DNA from: Roseovarius sp. A-2
GTDB lineage: Bacteria; Pseudomonadota; Alphaproteobacteria; Rhodobacterales; Rhodobacteraceae
Length of the DNA: 64,000 nucleotides
Direction of reading: 5' to 3'
Assembly: GCF_002072155.1 (NCBI RefSeq)
Contig: NZ_BDIY01000001.1
Coordinates: 248,001-312,000, forward strand
This document shows, piece after piece, positions 58,520 to 64,000 of this stretch. Below the pieces are notes generated by a model. The model saw only the letters and a program-made list of their open reading frames with translations. It had not been told where the DNA came from and searched no databases. Position 1 is the stretch's first letter. Every line of letters starts with the position of its first letter. The translations under genes were made by a program, and so were the position numbers.

Positions 58520-59533
58520 ATGACCCAGACCGCCTCTCGACCCGCTCAAACCATCCTGGTCTTTCCGGCCATGGATTTCCGCGTGGTGAACGGGGCCAAT
58601 CTCGGTGATGCACTGTCCTTTGCGACCGAGCTCGACCTTGACGATGTCTATGAGTTGACCGCGCAGGCCCGCCCGGCACGGCTGTCGCTGATCATGCAGG
58701 GCAGCGGGCCGTTCACCATCGGCATCGACTCGGAGCTTGGGCGGCCCGGGGCGCAGGTCTATCTCGATTGTGCGCTGACGCTGATGTCGGCGACCGGCGG
58801 CACGACCGACATGCTGGTCTTTGTCGAGGTGGATGAGGCGGGCAACGTGGCCGAAATCTATGCCATGCCGCTGGCGCGGCTGATGCCGCGCACCGGCTAT
58901 GCGCTGGTCGGGGTCGAGCGTGAGGGCAGCATGCGCAAATTCGCGGAAGCGGCCTGTGTCGCTTTCACGCGAGGCACGCATATCACCATGGCCAGGGGCG
59001 AGCAGAAACCGGTCGAGGATCTGCAACCCGGAGACATGGTGCTGACCCGCGACGACGGCCCGTGCCCGGTGCGCTGGGTCGGTCACTCCACCGCCCGCGC
59101 GGTGGGCGAGTTCGCGCCGGTGCGCATCAGTGCGGGCGCGCTGCACAACGAGAACGATCTGCTGGTCAGCCCCGATCACCGGCTGTTCATCTACCAGCGC
59201 TCGGATGCTTTGGGCGCCGGGCGGCACGAAGTTCTGGTGCGTGCGCGGCATCTGGTCAATGGCGACACCGTGCGGATCGAGACCGGCGGCTTCGTCGATT
59301 ACTACCAGATCCTGTTCGATGCGCATCAGATCATCTATGCCGAGGGCATCGCCGCAGAGACGCTGCTTGTCGATCCGCGCACCCGTGCCGCGCTTCCGGC
59401 GGAGCTGGAAGAGACGCTGATTGCGGATGAGGCGGCGCATGGCGGGCGAACGCATCTGCAGTTCGAGGTGGGCCGTGCGCTGCTCGACCATCCCAATGCC
59501 GCAGATATCCTGAAACGGGCCTCGACGCGCTAA
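58520..59533 (+). CDS. Hint-domain (hedgehog/intein-like) protein
   Basis: A 337-residue protein with a Hint_2-type domain in its C-terminal half. FTRGTHITMARGEQKPVEDL and GDMVLTRDDGPCPVRWVGHS are the entry blocks, SPDHRLFIYQRSDALG the His-containing block B, and YYQILFDAHQIIYAEGIAAE the late block. The nucleophile Cys that should precede FTxGT is Ala (CVAFTRGT, with Cys two residues earlier). Such proteins are abundant in Rhodobacteraceae and mostly uncharacterised. ATG 58520 is chosen. It ends overlapping the convergent cytochrome gene by four bases. Confidence 0.85.
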   Translation: MTQTASRPAQTILVFPAMDFRVVNGANLGDALSFATELDLDDVYELTAQARPARLSLIMQGSGPFTIGIDSELGRPGAQVYLDCALTLMSATGGTTDMLVFVEVDEAGNVAEIYAMPLARLMPRTGYALVGVEREGSMRKFAEAACVAFTRGTHITMARGEQKPVEDLQPGDMVLTRDDGPCPVRWVGHSTARAVGEFAPVRISAGALHNENDLLVSPDHRLFIYQRSDALGAGRHEVLVRARHLVNGDTVRIETGGFVDYYQILFDAHQIIYAEGIAAETLLVDPRTRAALPAELEETLIADEAAHGGRTHLQFEVGRALLDHPNAADILKRASTR

Positions 59534-60756
59534 CTGCCGCTGTCGCCGTCGCGCCGCGTGGCCGTGAGATCGACCTTGATATCGACCGAATAGCCCAATG
59601 ATCCCTCGTCGCTGACCCCCTGACCGATGCTGAAGTCGCGCCGGTCCACGGTGAGCCCGCCCGAGACGGTGGCGGTGCCCTCCTCGATGGTCAGATCGAA
59701 CGGCATCTCGACCGGCACCGACTGGTCGCGGATGGTGAGCGTGCCGCGCGCCAGGTGCCCGGTCTCGACGGCAATGAGATCGGCGATGAATGTGGCGGTC
59801 GGGTATTCGCTGACATTGAAGAAATCCGCGCCCATTGCCTGTTGCGTGACCGAGCCCAGGGTGAGGGAGGGAATACTTACTGTCACCTCGACCGTGCCAT
59901 GCTGGCCGGTCTCGTCGGGGGTCTCGGAATAGGCGATGTCGGCGGTCCAGTCGGCGAAACTGCCGGTCACCTCCGATCCCATCTGGCGGATGGCGATCTG
60001 CAACTGGCCGCTTTCGACCTGCCAGTCGCTTTCGACCTGTGCGAGGGCCGGGCCGCCGGATCGTTCGGTGGCGAACCAGCCGAGTGCCGTGGCACCGCCC
60101 ATGGCCGCGCCCCAGACCGCGAGGGCGGTGATGAGGGGCAGCAGGTGACCGGGCTGGCGCGCCGTGGGAGGGGCAGAGACGCGCCCCGGCAGCATCCGCC
60201 GCAGGGTGGCGTCGCCATCGAGCACGTGATGCTTGAGCGCGCCTGCCACATGCGCGGTTATGGCCCCGGTGAGCACCCATTGCAGGATGAAATGCGCCGT
60301 GCCAGTTGCCTGCGACAGCGGTTCGGATTTGGGAACGAAGGGCAGATCCTGCCCGAACGGCCACCAGATCGGCGCGAAGCCCGAGGTGGCGGCGTGATGC
60401 ACCCAGCCTGACAGCGGCACCAGCACGAGCGAGCCGTAGAGCAGCCAGTGCACGGTTTCGGCAAGCCACGCTTCGGCGGGTTTGTCGCCATTCAGGAGGC
60501 CCGGCTTGGTCTGGCTCAGCGCCCAGAGGATGCGGGCAAGCGCCACGAAGAAGATCGTTACACCAAGGGTCTTGTGGATCGAGAACAAGAGCGAAGCGCG
60601 AGCAATCAGGGCCTCGTCTGCACCGCCCTCGACCGCGTGGGCGACATCGGAGGCGATCCAGCCTAGCGCGATATTGGACAGGATCAGGAGGGCGGTGAGC
60701 CAGTGAAATGTCTTGGTCACGCGTCCATAGGTATCGGCGGAATTGGTCAGCGGCAT
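59530..60756 (-). CDS. cytochrome b561 - YceI fusion protein
   Basis: A 408-residue membrane protein. The first part is a four-helix cytochrome b561 domain (about 10-185) with heme-ligand candidates in VTKTFHWLTALLI, LLFSIHKTLGV, AETVHWLLYG and TGAITAHVAGALKHHV. A further helix near residue 205 (LLPLITALAVWGAAMGGATA) leads to a periplasmic YceI-like lipocalin domain (about 245-400, with GADFFNVSEYPTATFIADLI). YceI proteins bind isoprenoid quinones, so a quinone-to-heme electron role is plausible. AGGAAG precedes ATG 60756. Confidence 0.9.
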   Translation of the reverse strand: MPLTNSADTYGRVTKTFHWLTALLILSNIALGWIASDVAHAVEGGADEALIARASLLFSIHKTLGVTIFFVALARILWALSQTKPGLLNGDKPAEAWLAETVHWLLYGSLVLVPLSGWVHHAATSGFAPIWWPFGQDLPFVPKSEPLSQATGTAHFILQWVLTGAITAHVAGALKHHVLDGDATLRRMLPGRVSAPPTARQPGHLLPLITALAVWGAAMGGATALGWFATERSGGPALAQVESDWQVESGQLQIAIRQMGSEVTGSFADWTADIAYSETPDETGQHGTVEVTVSIPSLTLGSVTQQAMGADFFNVSEYPTATFIADLIAVETGHLARGTLTIRDQSVPVEMPFDLTIEEGTATVSGGLTVDRRDFSIGQGVSDEGSLGYSVDIKVDLTATRRDGDSGS

Positions 60757-60923
60757 CGCATTCTTCCTGTTGCGGGTCACGGCCTAATCTAGACGATGCG
60801 CCGCAAGAGGCAATCGCCGCGCGTGCACATGGCTCGTGCGCTGCTGAGAGAACGGGCTTTGACGTTGCCTTGGAGGGCATGGCGATGTATCGGGGGGCAC
60901 TTTTCAAAGGGAGGCAGGGGCAG

Positions 60924-61868
60924 ATGAGCCGAGCATTCGTATTCCCGGGACAGGGCGCGCAGGTGATTGGAATGGGGGCCGATCTGGTGACGGCCTATCC
61001 GGCGGCCCGGGCGGTTTTCGACGAGGTGGACGAGGCCTTGGGCGAAAAGCTGTCGGCGCTGATCTGGGAGGGGGAGCAGGAGCAACTGACCCTGACTGCC
61101 AATGCGCAGCCCGCCTTGATGGCCACGTCCCTCGCGGCGCTGCGCGCGTTGGAGGCCGAGGGTGTGGAGATCGGTCAGGCAGCGTTCGTGGCAGGCCACT
61201 CCTTGGGCGAATATTCCGCATTGGCGGCGGCGGGCAGCCTGAGCGTTGCCGATACCGCGCGGCTGCTGCGCATCCGGGGCCGCGCCATGCAGGAGGCGGT
61301 GCCGGTGGGTGTGGGCGCGATGGCCGCCCTTCTGGGGCTGGATTTCGACACCGCGCGCGCGGTGGCCGGGGAGGCCGCGCAGGGCGAGGTCTGTCAGGCT
61401 GCGAATGACAATGATCCGGGGCAGGTCGTGGTCTCGGGGCACAAGGCGGCGGTGGAACGCGCGGTCGGGTTGGCCAAGGAAAAGGGCGCAAAGCGCGCCG
61501 TGCTTTTGCCGGTGAGCGCGCCGTTTCACTGCGCGTTGATGCAGCCGGCCGCCGAGGCGATGACGGCGGCGCTGTCTCAAGTGGAGATCACCGCCCCCGC
61601 CGTGCCGCTGGTGGCGAATGTCCGCGCATCCGCCGTGACCGAGCCTGCTCAGATTCGCCAATTGCTGATAGAGCAGGTCACGGGATCGGTACGCTGGCGC
61701 GAGTCGGTGCTCTACATGGGCGGTGAAGGCGTAAACGAGATCTGGGAGATCGGCGCGGGCAAGGCGCTGTCGGGAATGATCCGAAGGGTCGACCGCGAGA
61801 TCGCCTGCCGCGCGGTCGGCACGGCAGACGATGTGGCGGCGGCTGTGGCGTCACTGGCGGATGGCTGA
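60924..61868 (+). CDS. fabD: malonyl-CoA:ACP transacylase
   Basis: A 314-residue FabD. MSRAFVFPGQGAQVIGMGAD is the family start, VAGHSLGEYSALAAAGSLSV has the active-site Ser in GHSLG, and LLPVSAPFHCALMQPAAEAM the catalytic His. It transfers malonyl to ACP for fatty acid elongation. ATG 60924 with GGGAGG upstream is chosen; the open frame extends upstream to 60708 without similarity. It precedes fabG by 33 bases. Confidence 0.95.
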   Translation: MSRAFVFPGQGAQVIGMGADLVTAYPAARAVFDEVDEALGEKLSALIWEGEQEQLTLTANAQPALMATSLAALRALEAEGVEIGQAAFVAGHSLGEYSALAAAGSLSVADTARLLRIRGRAMQEAVPVGVGAMAALLGLDFDTARAVAGEAAQGEVCQAANDNDPGQVVVSGHKAAVERAVGLAKEKGAKRAVLLPVSAPFHCALMQPAAEAMTAALSQVEITAPAVPLVANVRASAVTEPAQIRQLLIEQVTGSVRWRESVLYMGGEGVNEIWEIGAGKALSGMIRRVDREIACRAVGTADDVAAAVASLADG

Positions 61869-61901
61869 GCCAAGACAGACGAGAGACGAAAGGAAGTGAG
61901 C

Positions 61902-62639
61902 ATGTTCGATCTGACGGGAAAATCTGCGCTGGTCACCGGCGCGTCGGGTGGCATCGGCGCCGCGATTGCGCGCGCGCTGCATGGCGCGGGAGCAACGGTG
62001 GGCCTGTCGGGCACGCGGGTTGAACCACTGGAGGCGCTGGCCGGTGAGTTGGGCGCGCGCGCCCATGTCCTGGCCTGCGACCTGGGCGACAAGGATGCGG
62101 TCGAGGCGCTGCCCAAGCAGGCGATTGCCGCGATGGGCAGCCTCGATATCCTGGTCAACAATGCCGGCATCACCCGCGATCAGCTGTTCATGCGGATGTC
62201 GGATGACGACTGGCAGGATGTTCTCAACGTCAACCTGACCTCGGCGATGCGGCTGTGCCGCGCCTCGGTGCGCCCGATGATGAAGGCCCGCTGGGGCCGA
62301 ATCGTCAATATCGGCTCGGTCGTGGGCACCACCGGCAATCCCGGTCAGGTGAATTACGCCACCGCCAAGGCCGGTCTGGTGGGGATGACCAAATCCATCG
62401 CGCATGAGGTGGCAAGCCGGGGCATCACCGCCAACATGGTCGCCCCCGGCTTTATCGCTACGCCGATGACCGACAAGCTGAACGACGATCAGAAAGCGGC
62501 GATCAACGGGCAGATACCGACAGGCCGGATGGGCGCGCCCGAGGAGATCGCGGCCGCCGTGCTCTACCTCGCGAGCCCCGAGGCGGGTTATGTCACCGGG
62601 GCCACGCTGCATGTCAATGGCGGCATGGCGATGATCTGA
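61902..62639 (+). CDS. fabG: 3-oxoacyl-ACP reductase
   Basis: A 245-residue NADPH-dependent reductase of the SDR family. MFDLTGKSALVTGASGGIGA, LVNNAGITRDQLFMRMSDDD, IGSVVGTTGNPGQVNYATAK (Ser, Tyr and Lys of the catalytic set) and VTGATLHVNGGMAMI are all family signatures. AAAGGAA six bases upstream selects ATG 61902 over GTG 61896. It reduces 3-oxoacyl-ACP in the elongation cycle, between fabD and acpP. Confidence 0.95.
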   Translation: MFDLTGKSALVTGASGGIGAAIARALHGAGATVGLSGTRVEPLEALAGELGARAHVLACDLGDKDAVEALPKQAIAAMGSLDILVNNAGITRDQLFMRMSDDDWQDVLNVNLTSAMRLCRASVRPMMKARWGRIVNIGSVVGTTGNPGQVNYATAKAGLVGMTKSIAHEVASRGITANMVAPGFIATPMTDKLNDDQKAAINGQIPTGRMGAPEEIAAAVLYLASPEAGYVTGATLHVNGGMAMI

Positions 62640-62864
62640 GACGCCGGAAACGTATCCAAACGGAGAGAGTGAAAGCATTTGCCATTGGCGGCGCATATGC
62701 TATAGGCCACGCAGATTTGCCGGAGGGATATGCGGTTTCTCCCGGTGGCCTGTGTGTTCAGGCTAGTCGAGAGCCGCCCGCAGGGGCACAATCCAAGCCG
62801 CTTCCCGCGCCGGGCGGGGGCAGACAACGGGCATGCCGCCCAAGACAATATGAGGAAGCAAGAC

Positions 62865-63098
62865 ATGAGCGATATCGCAGACCGCGTGAAAAAGATCGTT
62901 GTGGAACACCTGGGCGTGGAAGAGGACAAGGTCGTGGACAAGGCCTCGTTCATCGACGACCTGGGCGCGGACAGCCTTGACACGGTCGAGCTGGTCATGG
63001 CCTTCGAAGAGGAATTCGGCATCGAGATCCCGGACGACGCCGCCGACACGATCCAGACCGTCGGCGACGCGGTGAAGTTCATTTCCGAAGCGTCCTGA
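62865..63098 (+). CDS. acpP: acyl carrier protein
   Basis: A 77-residue acidic [23 protein letters not shown] holds the phosphopantetheine Ser in the DSL motif, and [20 protein letters not shown] is the conserved second half. It carries growing acyl chains. GAAGC-type upstream bases precede ATG 62865; the frame continues upstream but without family similarity. The 225-base gap after fabG probably has its own promoter, as usual for acpP. Confidence 0.97.
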   Translation: MSDIADRVKKIVVEHLGVEEDKVVDKASFIDDLGADSLDTVELVMAFEEEFGIEIPDDAADTIQTVGDAVKFISEAS

Positions 63099-63116
63099 GA
63101 TTTCGCCATATTTATG

Positions 63117-63147
63117 AAAAGGCCCTGCCGGTTGGCGGGGCCTTTTT
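63117..63147 (+). terminator. intrinsic terminator after acpP
   Basis: AAAAGGCCCTGCC and GGCGGGGCCTTTTT form a strong stem (one mismatch) with a GGTT-type loop and a T-run, starting 18 bases after the acpP stop at 63098. Its A-run side may also serve the convergent rhodanese gene at 63194. Confidence 0.85.
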
Positions 63148-63193
63148 GCATTGGCGCGGGGCGATATGAGGGACGCGCGGTCTCGGGTCTCAC

Positions 63194-63586
63194 TCAACCC
63201 TTTTTGGGCCGCTCCGCGGTCGGGCCGCCCGCTTTTTTCCAGCCAGAGAACCCGTCATTGACGTGGCTTACCCCGTCGAGCCCCATCTCGTGCGCTGTGC
63301 GCGCCGCAAGGGCCGAGCGCCAGCCCGACGCGCAATAGAACACGAAACGACCGCCGCTCTGGAACTGCGGCTTGGCATAGGGGCTGTCCGGGTCGATCCA
63401 GAATTCCAGCATTCCGCGCGGGCAGTGAAAGGCCCCGGGGATCATGCCCTCGCGCTCCAACTCGCGCGGGTCGCGCAGATCGACGAAGGTGACCCCCGCC
63501 TGATCATGCAGGGCCAGCATCTCTGCCGCCGGGCCGTTCTCGACCAGTGCGTTGGCCTCGGCCACCATGTCCTTGATTCGCTTCAT
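63194..63586 (-). CDS. rhodanese-like domain protein
   Basis: A 130-residue single-domain rhodanese. FVDLRDPRELEREGMIPGAF is the CH2A-type motif, and RFVFYCASGWRSALAARTAH the active-site loop with its catalytic Cys (CASGWRS). GFSGWKKAGGP near the C-terminus is the usual end of the fold. It transfers sulfur from a persulfide donor or handles cyanide/thiols. No signal peptide. It is convergent with acpP. Confidence 0.92.
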   Translation of the reverse strand: MKRIKDMVAEANALVENGPAAEMLALHDQAGVTFVDLRDPRELEREGMIPGAFHCPRGMLEFWIDPDSPYAKPQFQSGGRFVFYCASGWRSALAARTAHEMGLDGVSHVNDGFSGWKKAGGPTAERPKKG

Positions 63587-63711
63587 GTCTTTTACATCCC
63601 TTCGCTAAAGGACCGCACCCTAGCGCGGGGCTTGTCCGGTTGGCAACAACCGTCCCCGCGCCGTCGCGTAAGCATTGACCGCGGGTTCTGCGATAGCCTA
63701 AACTTGCGCGC

Positions 63712-64000
63712 ATGGGACGACACCGTGAATATGATGTTGATCAGGTGATCGATGCGGCGCTGCATGCCTTCTGGGCGCGCGGTTTCGGCGCGACGTCGAT
63801 TTCCGATCTGGTCGATGTTACCGGGGTCAATCGGGCCAGTCTCTATTCGGTGTTCAAGGACAAGCGCGGGCTGTTCCTGGCCTGTCTGCATCGCTACGAG
63901 GAGCGTCAGCGCGAGGGAACGCTGGCGCGGCTGGCGCGCGAGATGGAACCGCGCGAGGCGATCCTCGCGACCTTCGAAATTGCCCGCGTGCGAACGAGCG
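63712..64000 (+). CDS. TetR/AcrR-family transcriptional regulator (partial)
   Basis: The first 96 codons are present; the gene runs off the window. MGRHREYDVDQVIDAALHAF and GATSISDLVDVTGVNRASLY followed by SVFKDKRGLF are the TetR DNA-binding domain (helix-turn-helix with 'sl..lv..tGv...slY..F.dK..L'). The ligand-binding domain has just begun (CLHRYEERQREGTLARLARE). The target is unknown. ATG 63712 is the first in-frame start. Confidence 0.88.
   Translation, partial: MGRHREYDVDQVIDAALHAFWARGFGATSISDLVDVTGVNRASLYSVFKDKRGLFLACLHRYEERQREGTLARLAREMEPREAILATFEIARVRTS

Overview
The window is a dense, GC-rich chromosomal segment of an alphaproteobacterium. It most likely comes from the Roseobacter group of the Rhodobacteraceae. 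The clues are the F1-ATPase operon atpHAGDC standing apart from any Fo genes, a DUF484-xerC pair, a small open frame between glyQ and glyS, a short-form ProS, DUF1127, Hint-domain and HemP proteins, and codon use strongly biased to G/C at third positions. The genus cannot be fixed from the sequence alone. No rRNA, tRNA, CRISPR array, intact insertion sequence or prophage was seen. Nearly all genes are core metabolism or housekeeping.

Layout. 1-2722: end of a valine-degradation operon (acyl-CoA dehydrogenase tail, 3-hydroxyisobutyryl-CoA hydrolase, mmsB) with a Crp/Fnr regulator. 2768-5920: ClC chloride channel and an FAD-linked D-lactate/glycolate-type dehydrogenase, divergent. 6163-9874: glyQ - small membrane protein - glyS. 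10042-12231: an envelope protein with a peptidoglycan-binding domain and a dead trypsin-like domain, then a 94-residue exported protein. 12528-17149: xerC/DUF484, transaldolase-like aldolase and priA. 17279-21364: ferritin-like protein, a decayed DNA methyltransferase, an MFS transporter, prmA, DUF1127. 21675-28643: ruvCAB, ppk2, DUF1007 plus NicO metal exporter, MATE pump. 28739-30116: iron operon hemP-orf-bfd-bfr on the minus strand. 30374-39515: NUDIX, DUF1178, SDR, lysC, ptsP, glutathionyl-hydroquinone reductase, hydrolase, GST-kappa-like isomerase, prs. 39551-44970: F1-ATPase operon and an H-type lectin gene. 45314-53580: lytic transglycosylase, enolase-superfamily enzyme, and perM-like / hda / ppk1 / ppx. 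53765-60756: pentapeptide-repeat membrane protein, proS, DUF3833, SDR, Hint protein, cytochrome b561-YceI fusion. 60924-64000: fabD-fabG-acpP, rhodanese, start of a TetR regulator.

How genes work together. Polyphosphate metabolism is represented three times (ppk2, ppk1, ppx). Iron handling links HemP, Bfd, a heme-type bacterioferritin (Met52 present) and, 11 kb away, a second ferritin-like subunit with Leu at position 52. FabD, FabG and AcpP form the usual fatty-acid block. RuvCAB, PriA, XerC and Hda cover recombination and replication control.

No clearly new multi-gene system was found. The best leads are: a conserved-looking Cys-containing protein inside the hemP/bfd/bfr operon; a peptidoglycan-binding pseudoprotease; an AT-rich insert in glyS; a compositionally mosaic pentapeptide-repeat membrane protein; and several elaborate intergenic palindromes (28653-28732, 35838-35893, 40470-40529, 17811-17839, 53684-53750), one of them inside the atp operon. 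Start sites were re-chosen from ribosome-binding sites and family N-termini; gene names rest on motif recognition, without database searches.
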